Origin: Marinococcus halophilus
GTDB lineage: Bacteria; Bacillota; Bacilli; Bacillales; Marinococcaceae
Length of the DNA: 64,000 nt
Assembly (NCBI RefSeq): GCF_002265875.1
Contig: NZ_NPFA01000001.1
Span: 1 to 64,000, forward strand
Direction of reading: 5' to 3'
Within the stretch, counting starts at the first letter, position 1. Each line of letters opens with the position of its first letter. Shown here piece by piece: positions 50,326-59,500 of this stretch. The position numbers and the translations under genes were made by a program. A model generated the notes under the pieces. It worked only from the letters and a program-made list of their open reading frames with translations, was not told the origin of the DNA and searched no databases.

Positions 50326-50868
50326 TTGTTCATTCACAGTGCAGGGCCACAGGGGCCAGATCAGGGAAGCAGCGGCCTTTCTTTTTATTTGCAGAAAGAG
50401 CTTAGCAAAGATGTTCATTTCTTTCACCCGTCTATGCCTGCTCCGGAAAACCCACAATATGTCCTGTGGAAAAAACAGATCAGCTTAGCGCTGCAGAGAC
50501 TCAGCGGTGAGGTACTGTTAATCGGACACTCTCTCGGAGGATCTGCGTTATTGAAATATCTTTCAGAAGAATCGTTATCTTGTACAGTTTCAGGATTGTT
50601 TATTATTGCCTCTCCTTTTTGGGGCCGGAGTCCGGAGTGGCAGCTGGAGAATTACACACTTCATGCAGATTTTGAAAAGGCTCTTCCTGCCCTTCCCTAT
50701 ATTTTTCTTTATCACAGCTTTAGGGAAAACGTGGTCCCCTTCTCCCATCACCAGGCTTATGCACGAAAGCTTCCCCAAAGCATACAGCGTATTCTTCCGG
50801 GCGAGGAGCATTTATTTTCGAAGGGGCTTCCGATACTTGTGAAAGACGTTAGAAGCCTGCAGCTTTAG
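50326..50868 (+). CDS. Serine hydrolase, RBBP9/YdeN-type alpha/beta fold
   Basis: At least 180 residues. The nucleophile elbow is 'LIGHSLGGSALLKYL' (near 65) and the last His lies in 'GEEHLFSKG' (near 165), with 'HSFRENVVPFSHHQAYA' near 130. The only canonical start in frame is TTG 50326, which lacks a nearby ribosome-binding site. AAAGGAG lies about 25 bases upstream, and the frame is open through it, reading 'VKKHALFIHSAGPQG', the usual family N-terminus. A non-canonical start or a mutated start codon is therefore possible. Substrate unknown. Confidence 0.75.
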   Translation: MFIHSAGPQGPDQGSSGLSFYLQKELSKDVHFFHPSMPAPENPQYVLWKKQISLALQRLSGEVLLIGHSLGGSALLKYLSEESLSCTVSGLFIIASPFWGRSPEWQLENYTLHADFEKALPALPYIFLYHSFRENVVPFSHHQAYARKLPQSIQRILPGEEHLFSKGLPILVKDVRSLQL

Positions 50869-50910
50869 CTTTTTTAATCCCTTTGTCTTCCAGGTTTTAA
50901 AATCTTAGCA

Positions 50911-51513
50911 TCACCATGAGTGAATGGAAAAATCCAGGTCCTTCTTCAAGTGACTCTTCATTAACCACTCTGCCTGTTCTTCTTCGTGATTTCGGATCGC
51001 TTCCAGTATTGCCTCGTGTTCTTCAATCAGGCGCGGCCTCTGATGATACACCACTGTTCGGCGAAAAAGAAAAATAACCGACTGCATCCGGTCGATCGTG
51101 TCGATTAAGACATCATTGTTACTTGCTTTGACAATAATGTCATGGAATTCTTTGTTTGCGTCCATAATTTCCTCAGTTTTTCCCCTTTTAGCAGCCTCCA
51201 CGCATTGCTGCAGATCTTCAATCTGATCAGGGCCCATATAACGGGCAGCCTGGCGAACAGCATAACCTTCAAGTAACATCCTCACATCAAACGTGTTCAT
51301 CAAATCTTTAATGGTTGGATTGATGACGCGTTTATCTTTAATTAATCCTTCCTCTTCAAGCTTGCGCATGGCGTCTCTCACCGGCGTCCGGCTGACCCCC
51401 AGTTCGTCCGCAAGCTTTACCTCTGTTAATTTTTCCCCACGTTCATATTTTTCCTCAAATATGGCATCCCTGATTTTTTCATATGCTGCATTCGAGGCGG
51501 TGTACTGCTTCAT
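50911..51513 (-). CDS. GntR-family regulator, FCD (FadR-like) subgroup
   Basis: 200 residues. The winged helix (~5-70) has 'LTEVKLADELGVSRTPVRDA' and 'KLEEEGLIKDK'; the FCD ligand domain (~75-195) has 'EFHDIIVKASNNDVLIDTI' with the metal-ligand histidines. It diverges from the dehydrogenase and kinase genes for acid-sugar use and two operator-like sites lie between, so it very likely represses them until the acid or its metabolite binds. Confidence 0.88.
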   Translation of the reverse strand: MKQYTASNAAYEKIRDAIFEEKYERGEKLTEVKLADELGVSRTPVRDAMRKLEEEGLIKDKRVINPTIKDLMNTFDVRMLLEGYAVRQAARYMGPDQIEDLQQCVEAAKRGKTEEIMDANKEFHDIIVKASNNDVLIDTIDRMQSVIFLFRRTVVYHQRPRLIEEHEAILEAIRNHEEEQAEWLMKSHLKKDLDFSIHSW

Positions 51514-51590
51514 TGTGTCGTCCCTCTTTCTTCGAAAATCTCTGTCATTATTATACCTATTTCCTGATAAATAAAACAGCTAATTAGTTG

Positions 51591-51622
51591 ATGTATACAT
51601 AAATATAAATAATGTGTACAAT
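51591..51622 (+). promoter_or_regulatory. Promoter with two GntR-type operator sites
   Basis: ATGTATACAT (51591-51600) is a perfect palindrome and ATGTGTACAA (51612-51621) a near copy. The first contains a -35-like TATACA (51594-51599) and the second overlaps a -10, TACAAT (51617-51622), 17 bp away. The site centres are two helical turns apart. This is a compact layout for repression of the genes starting at 51694. Confidence 0.5.
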
Positions 51623-51693
51623 AATATTTATTGAAAGCCTATCATTTAAAAATAAGTTTTCACCCAATTATCTAATCGAAGGAGCGACATTAT

Positions 51694-52587
51694 ATGAATA
51701 TTGGACAAATTGGTTTAGGTATTATGGGAGCACCAATGGCCGAAAACCTTTTGAAGGCTGGGTTCGCGCTGAAAGCTTTTGATATTCAGCCTTCAGCCAG
51801 AAAACGGGTGACAGAAGCAGGAGGGGAATCCGTCGATGCTGCCGGGGAAGCAGCCAAAGACAGCGACATTATTATTACGATGCTTCCGACAACAGCCATA
51901 CTCGATGAAGTAATAATAAAGGATATCCTCCCAGTCATAAAAAAAGGGGCAATAGTTATTGATATGAGCTCCGTATCTCCAGTGGATTCCAAACGTTGGG
52001 CGGAGAAGCTTGCGGAAAAAGAAGCAGCCTTTCTGGATGCCCCGGTAAGCGGCGGCGAACCAAAAGCGATAGATGGGACGCTCTCCATCATGGCCGGCGG
52101 GGATGATCACTCCTTTGCTGCTGCTTACCCGGTTCTGCGTGCTGTGGGAACAGATGTCACCCATGTTGGCGAAGTCGGCTCCGGATCGACAACGAAGCTT
52201 GCTAATCAAATATTAGTAAATGTGACGATGGCTGCCATGTCGGAGGCAGTGCTCCTCGCTTCTAAAGCAGGGGCGGATATTGATAAAGTATACGAAGCTA
52301 TCCGCAATGGTTTAGCCGGAAGCAGTGTCCTTGACGCAAAAATACCGAAGATTCTTGAACGGGACTTTACCGCAGGCGGACGAATTGATATTAATTTAAA
52401 GGACCTGTCCAATGTACTTCAAACAGGCAAATCGCTGGGGGTTCCGCTGCCGCTTGCCTCCGACGTGGCTGAAATGTATGAATCCATGGTTGCTCATGGC
52501 AAAAAGTCCGACGATCACAGCGGCGTACTCCAGCACTACGAAATGCTTGCGAACTACACTGTACCACAAGGAGGTAAACACAGGTGA
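51694..52587 (+). CDS. ltnD: Beta-hydroxyacid dehydrogenase (LtnD/GarR type)
   Basis: 297 residues. 'QIGLGIMGAPMAENLLKAGF' binds NAD(P); 'DAPVSGGEPKAIDGTLSIMA' (near 113) binds substrate; the catalytic Lys lies in 'GSGSTTKLANQILVNVTMAA' (near 168). Next to a DUF1537 kinase this subgroup is known as L-threonate or D-erythronate 2-dehydrogenase (LtnD), so this name is preferred to 2-hydroxy-3-oxopropionate reductase. The stop overlaps the GTG of the next gene. Confidence 0.82.
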   Translation: MNIGQIGLGIMGAPMAENLLKAGFALKAFDIQPSARKRVTEAGGESVDAAGEAAKDSDIIITMLPTTAILDEVIIKDILPVIKKGAIVIDMSSVSPVDSKRWAEKLAEKEAAFLDAPVSGGEPKAIDGTLSIMAGGDDHSFAAAYPVLRAVGTDVTHVGEVGSGSTTKLANQILVNVTMAAMSEAVLLASKAGADIDKVYEAIRNGLAGSSVLDAKIPKILERDFTAGGRIDINLKDLSNVLQTGKSLGVPLPLASDVAEMYESMVAHGKKSDDHSGVLQHYEMLANYTVPQGGKHR

Positions 52588-54011
52588 CACAGATAAGTAA
52601 TTATATTAACTCTTTGCCTGCGTATGATGAAAATAATGTCGATGCTTTCTTTACGGAAGCGGCCAGAAATATGCCTCACAAAATTATTTCCCTCGACGAT
52701 GATCCGACAGGTGTGCAGACAGTTCACGGCGTGCCAGTGTATACAGACTGGGAGGAATCAACTATCCGTGAAGCGTTTGATGACGAACGACAGCTGGTGT
52801 TCATTCTTACAAATTCACGCTCTTTCTCTGAAGCCGAAACTATTAAAGTGCACACGGACATCGCAGAGCGTATAGCGCGTGTCTCTGAAGAAAAAAACCA
52901 TCCGTTTCTGCTGATCAGCCGGGGCGATTCCACTCTTCGGGGGCACTATCCACTCGAAACAGAGGTATTAAAAGACACCCTTGAAGCACAGACAGGAAAT
53001 ACGGTCGACGGAGAAGTCCTTCTTCCCTTTTTTGAACAGGGCAATCGCCGTACTGTGAGCGACGTGCACTATATTCAGCAGGGAGAAGCATTTGTACCCG
53101 TGGCAGACACAGAATTTGCCAAAGACCGGATGTTTGGATTTGTTTCGAGCCACTTAGGCGAGTATATCGAAGAAAAAACGAATGGAAAGTACAAAAAGGA
53201 AGACGTTATTTCTATTTCTATCGATGAGCTCCGGGCTCTGGACTTCGAAGCGATCGAGGCTAAACTCGAAGAGGCATCTGCATTCCAGAAGATTGTCGTG
53301 AACGCTGTCAGTGAAACGGATGTTAAAGTCTTCTGCACTGCCCTGTTTCGTGCCGTTCAAAACAGGAAAAGCTTTTTATTCCGGACAGCCGCCACGTTTA
53401 CAAAAGAAATTGGCGGAATCACCCGCAAACCTTATTTAGACGCGAATGGTCTTTTTCGTGAGGAGAGTGACAATGGCGGCCTGATTATTATTGGTTCCCA
53501 TGTTAAAAAATCCACAGAACAGCTCGAAGTCCTGCAGCAATTAACTAATATACAATTTGTGGAATTTCAATGCTCTTCAGTGCTGGACGAGGAATCGTTT
53601 CAGGCGGAAACCCGCCGTGTTCAACAAATAGTGGATGACTCTATCACACAGGGAACTACGATTTGCGTCTACACTTCCCGGGAACGCCTTGATTTAGGGG
53701 AGCACAGAAAAGAGGAAGAACTGGCACTGTCCGTAAAAATATCCGATGCTGTCACAAATTTTGTAAAAAATGCTGCTCATCAGCCGGCGTTTGTGGTCGC
53801 CAAAGGCGGCATTACGTCAAGCGACGTGGGAACGAAGGGCCTGCTTGTAAAAAAAGCAGAAGTTCTCGGGCAGATCGCCCCTGGCGTGCCCGTCTGGCAG
53901 ACAGACGACAAAAGCCGGTTTCCGGACATTCCGTATGTAATCTTCCCGGGAAACGTAGGGGAGCAGGCTACGCTAAAGCATGTGGTACAAACCTTACAGG
54001 GGCGAATATAA
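52584..54011 (+). CDS. Four-carbon acid sugar kinase (DUF1537, OtnK/LtnK-like)
   Basis: 475 residues. The N-terminal domain has 'SLDDDPTGVQTVHGVPVY' and the substrate motif 'SRGDSTLRGHYPLETEV'; the C-terminal nucleotide domain has 'IIIGSHVKKSTEQLEVLQQL' and 'VAKGGITSSDVGTKGLLVKK'. The family phosphorylates 2- or 3-oxo-tetronates produced by LtnD-type enzymes. GTG 52584, after AAGGAGG, overlaps the dehydrogenase stop (GTGA). The isomerase (OtnI) and decarboxylase or aldolase (OtnC) normally present are not here, and neither is a transporter. Confidence 0.85.
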   Translation: MTQISNYINSLPAYDENNVDAFFTEAARNMPHKIISLDDDPTGVQTVHGVPVYTDWEESTIREAFDDERQLVFILTNSRSFSEAETIKVHTDIAERIARVSEEKNHPFLLISRGDSTLRGHYPLETEVLKDTLEAQTGNTVDGEVLLPFFEQGNRRTVSDVHYIQQGEAFVPVADTEFAKDRMFGFVSSHLGEYIEEKTNGKYKKEDVISISIDELRALDFEAIEAKLEEASAFQKIVVNAVSETDVKVFCTALFRAVQNRKSFLFRTAATFTKEIGGITRKPYLDANGLFREESDNGGLIIIGSHVKKSTEQLEVLQQLTNIQFVEFQCSSVLDEESFQAETRRVQQIVDDSITQGTTICVYTSRERLDLGEHRKEEELALSVKISDAVTNFVKNAAHQPAFVVAKGGITSSDVGTKGLLVKKAEVLGQIAPGVPVWQTDDKSRFPDIPYVIFPGNVGEQATLKHVVQTLQGRI

Positions 54012-54012
54012 A

Positions 54013-54054
54013 AAAGCACCGGCGGGAGTTTAGACAGGCCCGCCGGTGCTTTAT
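54013..54054. terminator. Bidirectional terminator between the kinase gene and thiE
   Basis: AAAGCACCGGCGGG and CCCGCCGGTGCTTT, a 14-bp perfect stem with A and T flanks, shared by two convergent operons. Confidence 0.88.
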
Positions 54055-54059
54055 TTGAT

Positions 54060-54713
54060 TTATCTTCCAGAAACTCCGTCCAATCGGCTCCGCAGATTTC
54101 TCGCCGCCTCCTCCGGTGCGTCTGCCAGGCTGATGGCAGAAATCAGTGATACTCCGTCAGCCCCCGCTTCCACAATCTCAGCAGCATTTGAGACATCGAT
54201 GCCGCCGATTCCTACAATCGGGAGCGTAATTCCTTCCGCCCGGAGCCGGCGGATGCCTTCAAGGCCCACCGGGGCTTTGGCGTCTTCTTTAGTGTCCGTC
54301 GCAAACATCGGTCCTACCCCAAGATAATCCGCACCGTCCGCTGCGGCCTGGTGCGCTTCTTCAATAGTGCGCACGGATACTCCGATCACCATCCGCGAGG
54401 GACAGCGTTCCTTGACTTTGGAAGCCGGATCATCCTCCTGTCCGATATGGATCCCGTCCGCTTCGAGCCGGATCGCCATGTCCACATCATCGTTAACAAT
54501 AAATGGCACATGAAATTCGGCACACTTCGCCTTCAATTTTCGACCGAGCTTCCATTTTTCTTCTTCAGGCAGGGCGCCCTTTCCCTTTTCACGAAACTGA
54601 AAGCAGGTAATGCCGCCCTGAAGAGCTTCCTGCAGTACCTGTTCCGGCTCCCGGCCGCCCGTATTGTTGCTTCCCATAATAAAGTACAGCTTCAGCATCT
54701 GCTTCTCCATCAT
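54060..54713 (-). CDS. thiE: Thiamine-phosphate synthase
   Basis: 217 residues, TIM barrel. 'GITCFQFREKGKGALPEEEK' (near 34), 'FIVNDDVDMAIRLEADGIHI' (near 75) and 'YLGVGPMFATDTKEDAKAPV' (near 136) are signatures. It joins HMP pyrophosphate with HET phosphate. ATG 54713 or the next codon are equally possible after AGGAGG. Last gene of thiD-thiM-thiE. Confidence 0.95.
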   Translation of the reverse strand: MMEKQMLKLYFIMGSNNTGGREPEQVLQEALQGGITCFQFREKGKGALPEEEKWKLGRKLKAKCAEFHVPFIVNDDVDMAIRLEADGIHIGQEDDPASKVKERCPSRMVIGVSVRTIEEAHQAAADGADYLGVGPMFATDTKEDAKAPVGLEGIRRLRAEGITLPIVGIGGIDVSNAAEIVEAGADGVSLISAISLADAPEEAARNLRSRLDGVSGR

Positions 54714-54722
54714 TCCGTCCTC

Positions 54723-55526
54723 CTACGATTCCTGTTTGACGCGAATATAGTGGCGCAGATCCATTTCCTGCGTTGCGTGAAGAGCGTTTAATAATTCAAT
54801 TTGAAACGAGCCCGGGCCTTCTCTTGTCGTTAAACTGCCTGCGATTTCCGCTGCCGCACCGTAATAGGCAAGCGCTGCTGCCACCGCTCCAGCAGAATGC
54901 TGCACGGTTAAAAATGAAGCTGCGACGGAGCTGAGAAGGCAGCCGGTACCGGTAACTTTCGTGAGCAGCGTATGCCCATTCTGTACGATAAATACCTCTC
55001 CCTGATGGGCCACCGCGTCCTCTACGCCGGTAACGGCTGCTATTGCTTCAAATCTTCTTGAAGCTTCTTTGGCAATCTTCGAATTATCTGCTTCCCCCGA
55101 GGCATCCACACCCTGGACAGTTCCACTTTCACCAAGCAATGCAGCCATTTCTCCCGCATTAGCCCGGATCAGTGCCACATCCAGCTCTTCGAGAAGAGCA
55201 AGTGCCGTTTCTGTCCGGTAAGCAGTAGCTCCTGCTCCTACTGGGTCCAGAACAACGGGAATGCCTTTTTCATTTGCCGCTATGCCGGCCATCCGCATTG
55301 CCTTCACCTGTTCACGGTTCAGTGTGCCAATATTGATCACGAGGGCATTCGCCGCCTTGGCCATTTCTGCTGCTTCTTCCGGTGCGTTTGCCATTACCGG
55401 GGAGACTCCCATGGAGAGCAGCCCGTTTGCAGTGAAATTGGTTACTACCGTGTTCGTAATATTATGAATCAGCGGGCGCGTTTTCCTTACTTCCTCGAGC
55501 AGTTGTATAACTTCTTTTGCTTTCAT
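54723..55526 (-). CDS. thiM: Hydroxyethylthiazole kinase
   Basis: 267 residues, ribokinase-like. 'PLIHNITNTVVTNFTANGLL' (near 18), 'VLDPVGAGATAYRTETALAL' (near 92) and 'VTGTGCLLSSVAASFL' (near 190, catalytic Cys) are diagnostic. It phosphorylates the thiazole alcohol salvaged from thiamine breakdown. It lies between thiD and thiE. Confidence 0.95.
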   Translation of the reverse strand: MKAKEVIQLLEEVRKTRPLIHNITNTVVTNFTANGLLSMGVSPVMANAPEEAAEMAKAANALVINIGTLNREQVKAMRMAGIAANEKGIPVVLDPVGAGATAYRTETALALLEELDVALIRANAGEMAALLGESGTVQGVDASGEADNSKIAKEASRRFEAIAAVTGVEDAVAHQGEVFIVQNGHTLLTKVTGTGCLLSSVAASFLTVQHSAGAVAAALAYYGAAAEIAGSLTTREGPGSFQIELLNALHATQEMDLRHYIRVKQES

Positions 55527-55542
55527 GCCGGTCCCTCACTTT

Positions 55543-56355
55543 TTATTTTAATAATTGATCGAGTGGCACACGCGCGCCCCAGTGATTAACGGGGCCGTTG
55601 CCTTTACCGATTTCAAGGGGATTCGAAATTGCATTTGTAATATATTCTTTGCTTTCCTGCACGGCTAAATAAATAGACTTGCCTCTTGCAAGCTTCGCTG
55701 CAATCGCGGCTGATAAAGTACAGCCGGTCCCGTGCGTGTGCTTCGTATCCGTCCGGGGGGAGCGAAAATAATGAATATCTCCATCAACATACAAAATATC
55801 GACTGCGTCTTCTTTCATATGGCCGCCTTTAACAAGTGCTGCCCGGGCCCCTAACTCATCGACGATTTTCTTTGCTGCTGCTTCCATGTCTTCAAGGGTG
55901 TGCACCGGAAGATCTGTCAGATTTGCTGCTTCCGCCATATTCGGCGTAACGACCGCCGCCGTAGGGAGGAATTCACGCTTCATCACTTCGAGTGTTTCTT
56001 CCTCAGCCAGGGAGTCTCCGCTTGTGGCAACCATCACGGGGTCGATGACTACGGGCAGTTCGTGTTTTTTCAGCATATTCACCGTGGTCCGAATCATTGC
56101 CGGTGTTGCAATCATACCGGTTTTGATCGCGTCCGGCATGATGTCATCAAATACGGAATCCAGCTGGGCCTGAAGCAGCTCAAGGCTCATGTGTTCCACC
56201 TGCTGAACGCCGGTCGTATTCTGTGCAAGTACGCTCGTTATAGCAGACATCCCATAAGCCTCGCACTCCTGGAATGTTTTCAGGTCAGCCTGAATGCCAG
56301 CCCCGCCGGTAGGGTCTGTGCCGGCAATTGTTAATACTTTCGGTACTTGTGGCAT
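55543..56355 (-). CDS. thiD: Hydroxymethylpyrimidine/phosphomethylpyrimidine kinase
   Basis: 270 residues. 'LTIAGTDPTGGAGIQADLKT' at the N-terminus and 'HTHGTGCTLSAAIAAKLARG' (near 211, GTGC anion hole) identify ThiD. It makes HMP pyrophosphate. ATG follows AAAGGAGG. First gene after the TPP riboswitch. The operon has salvage and coupling steps but no thiC or thiG in the window. Confidence 0.95.
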   Translation of the reverse strand: MPQVPKVLTIAGTDPTGGAGIQADLKTFQECEAYGMSAITSVLAQNTTGVQQVEHMSLELLQAQLDSVFDDIMPDAIKTGMIATPAMIRTTVNMLKKHELPVVIDPVMVATSGDSLAEEETLEVMKREFLPTAAVVTPNMAEAANLTDLPVHTLEDMEAAAKKIVDELGARAALVKGGHMKEDAVDILYVDGDIHYFRSPRTDTKHTHGTGCTLSAAIAAKLARGKSIYLAVQESKEYITNAISNPLEIGKGNGPVNHWGARVPLDQLLK

Positions 56356-56397
56356 ACGTTACATCCTCCTTTACAGGAATCCTGCCCAGGTTCAAAA

Positions 56398-56430
56398 AAA
56401 GCTCACTCCCTTGAAGAGGGAGTGAGCTTT
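56398..56430 (-). terminator. TPP riboswitch terminator
   Basis: Minus strand AAAGCTCACTCCCT-CTTCA-AGGGAGTGAGCTTTTTTT: a perfect stem and a T-run between the aptamer and thiD, giving transcription attenuation when TPP binds. Confidence 0.9.
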
Positions 56431-56463
56431 GGCATATACGTACGTGTAGTATAAAACGAAGCT

Positions 56464-56546
56464 CCACTTCCCTACGCTGGTACTACCCAGATCAGGTTCA
56501 AAGGGACCAAGAATCGTTCTTGTCTCAGCGCAAGCGCCCCTAGCGG
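56464..56546 (-). promoter_or_regulatory. TPP riboswitch (THI element) aptamer
   Basis: Minus strand carries the conserved parts in order: CTAGGGGCGC, CGCTGAGA, ACCCTTTGAACCTGATCTGG-type core (here GTCCCTTTGAACCTGATCTG), GGTAGTACCAGCGTAGGGAAG. P1 is CCGCT/AGTGG. It stands ~110 nt upstream of thiD. Confidence 0.95.
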
Positions 56547-56592
56547 ATTCCTTACTATTTTTCTTAATCGTACGTGACACCTAGTCCTAATG

Positions 56593-59500
56593 TCAATTTT
56601 TTTCATCATCGCTGGTATTTTTGTTGTGGTCCTGATCATTGGAGGAACGACTTCGTTCCTGTTTATCCGAGTTACCGACAATACGTTCGAGAAGATGAAG
56701 AATTTCATCCCGCGACAAATCCTCACGCTTTTTATCTTCTACTTTCTCCGGTTCCCGGCTATCTTCTGTATTTTCATCCTTTGGTGGTTCTTCTTCAGCA
56801 TGTTGTTTTTCAGCGTCTCGCTCTTCCTGCTCTCTCTTCTCCCGTTCCTTACGCCGTTCTTCTACTTCCCAGCCGTACATATAACCTCCGTCCGGCATGG
56901 CGAATTTCTTATTCATACTTCGAGTTTCTTTTGTAAACAGCGTATAAATCGTCGGAATGATAAAGAGAGTAAGGAATGTACTGCTGATCAAACCACCGAT
57001 GACCGCAATACCCATCGGCTGTTGGATTTCCGAACCTTCTCCAAATCCAAGGGCAAGCGGAAGCACACCAAGAATCGTCGTAAAGGCCGTCATTAAGATT
57101 GGGCGTGACCGTTTTTTCACGGATTCAATTACTGCCTCTCTTACCGGCATGCCCCGTTCCACGAGTTGATTCGTATAATCCACGAGCACGATAGCGTTGT
57201 TTACAACGATACCTGCAAGCACAATCAAACCGATGAACACGGTAATACTAAGCGGTGTCTGAGTGGCAAACAGGCCAAGCATTACCCCGATGACAACCAG
57301 TGGTACGCTGAACATTACCACAAATGGATATTTAAATGACTCAAACTGACCGGCCATCACGAGATAAATGAACACAACGGCCAGCAGGAAGGCAAACACA
57401 AGACTCTGAATACTATCATTGAGCAGTTCCTGTTCGCCGGAGAAATTTAAGCTCGTCGCTGCACCGGTATCAACGTCGTCAATCGTATCTTCAATGAGCG
57501 TCGAGGTTTCATTCAAGCTCGTTCCAGTGCCATACGTAACGGTAAATTCCGTACTCCGCTCCTGATCGAGCCGGTTAATGACTGCCGGCCCCTGACCTTC
57601 TTCAATCGTGGCCACATCGCTTAAACTAATATAGTCCCCCTGCGGGGTAGAAAGCTGCAGGTTTTCAAGATCTTCCTGATTTTCCAGGGAATCCTCCGCA
57701 TACTGCACGTTGACGTTTAGTGGCCCTTCATTATCCGTCTGAATCGTCGTCGCCACTTCACCGCTTGTTGTGCTGTTCACTGTCTGAGCTATTTCAGCAG
57801 GCGTCAGTCCATTGTCCTGGGCTTCGTCCTCATTGATCTGCACCTGAATCTCCGGAGCAGTTTCTTCATCCGACGTTTCTACGTTCCGAATGGTGTTCTC
57901 GCTCTCCAGCTCCGACTGCACAGCCTCTACGTCCTCAGCCAGCCTCTCTTCATTTTCATTGGAGAGCGTAAACTCTACAGAATTTGCTTCCCCACCGCCG
58001 ATAGCCGCAGAAGAGGAAAGCGAAATGTCAGCCTGTTCGTCCGTATTTTCCACATCGGATTCAATTTCTTCAATCATTTCTTCTGTTGATATATCACGGT
58101 CTTCCAAGTCTTCCATTGTAACTGTAATAGAAGCTTCATTGGATCCGGAGCTGCCGCCGCCTCCGGCTGCAACTCCGCTGCCGCCCGAACCGACAACCGC
58201 CATATAGCTTGCGATCTCGTCCTGATTTTCAAGTACACTTTCAATTTCGTCTACTGTCTCTCCCGTGGTCTCCAGATTGGTGCCGTTCTCTTTTTCAACA
58301 TCAATTGTGAAAAAGCCCTGGTCCGTAGTCGGAATAAAGTTGACCCCGGTCTGGGCAATGCCTCCGGCGCCGCCAATAAGCAGGAGAATTGTCAGGATCA
58401 GAGCGACAGCCCGGTGACCGAGCACCCAGCGGATCGAGCGGTCCAGAAATCTCATTGGCCGGGACTTTTCACGTTTTTGCTCCCGGTCTTCCGGCAGGGG
58501 CTTCAGCACCCGGCTTGCAATCATCGGAACGACCGTTACAGCTACAAGAAGGGACGCAAGTAAACTGAAGGCTACTGACAGGGCAAAGGCCTGAAATATC
58601 TCACCAACAATACCGGAAATAAAGACAATCGGTAAAAACACGGCAACTGTTGTCAGTGTCGAAGCCGTAATCGCCCCGGCCACTTCTTTTGTACCGTCGA
58701 GAGCAGCCCGTTTAGGGAGTTTTTTCATTGACAGATGCCTGTAGATATTTTCAATAACGACAATCGCATTGTCGACAAGCATCCCAATTCCAAGGGCGAG
58801 GCCGCCCATTGTCATTAAGTTCAGGCTCACATCGGTAAAGTAAAGAAATGCAAATGTCACAATTACCGAAAACGGTATTGCAATACCGATAATGAGCGGG
58901 GTAGTTAAGTTTCTCAAGAAGAAGAAAAGCACAACCATGGCAAACACGCCACCGGCAATTAACGCCAGGGCTACGCTGTTTATGGACTGCTGGACGTATT
59001 CACCTTCGTCGTAAATAATCGTCGTTTCAAGGTCGCTGTACTGGTCTTCCTCAAGCAAATCGTCGAGGGTTTCGTTAAAATCGGAAGACACCTGCGCCGT
59101 ATTGGCATCCGACTCTTTCAGCACCGTCATCTGAATTCCGTCTTCCTGATTCACCTCGGTGTAGGCTGTCTGCTCTTCAGTGGTCCGTTCAACTTCCCCT
59201 ACATCACTCACAGTGACCGTATCACCGGATTCATTCTGCCCGACGGCCACTTCCTCTAAATCTTCGACCCCGCCCAATTCATTGACGGTGCGGGTCGTTA
59301 GTGTGCGGTCTCCAGAGGTTATAGTGCCCCCTGGCTGCGTGATATTATTTGCCTGTAAAGCGCTGGCAACGTCAGACTGGGTTACATTGTTGTCTTCCAG
59401 TGAGCCCTGATCGAGCGAAATTTCAAATTCTTCGCTTAATCCGCCGCTTGTGTCAACACTTGCAACCCCTTCCGTCCGCTCAAGCTCGGTTACCATGTCC

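Noticed and set aside
51694-52587. 2-hydroxy-3-oxopropionate reductase (GarR) of glycerate metabolism
   Set aside because: The overlap with a DUF1537 kinase points to the LtnD subgroup. The glycerate kinase at the window end is 9 kb away and not in this operon.
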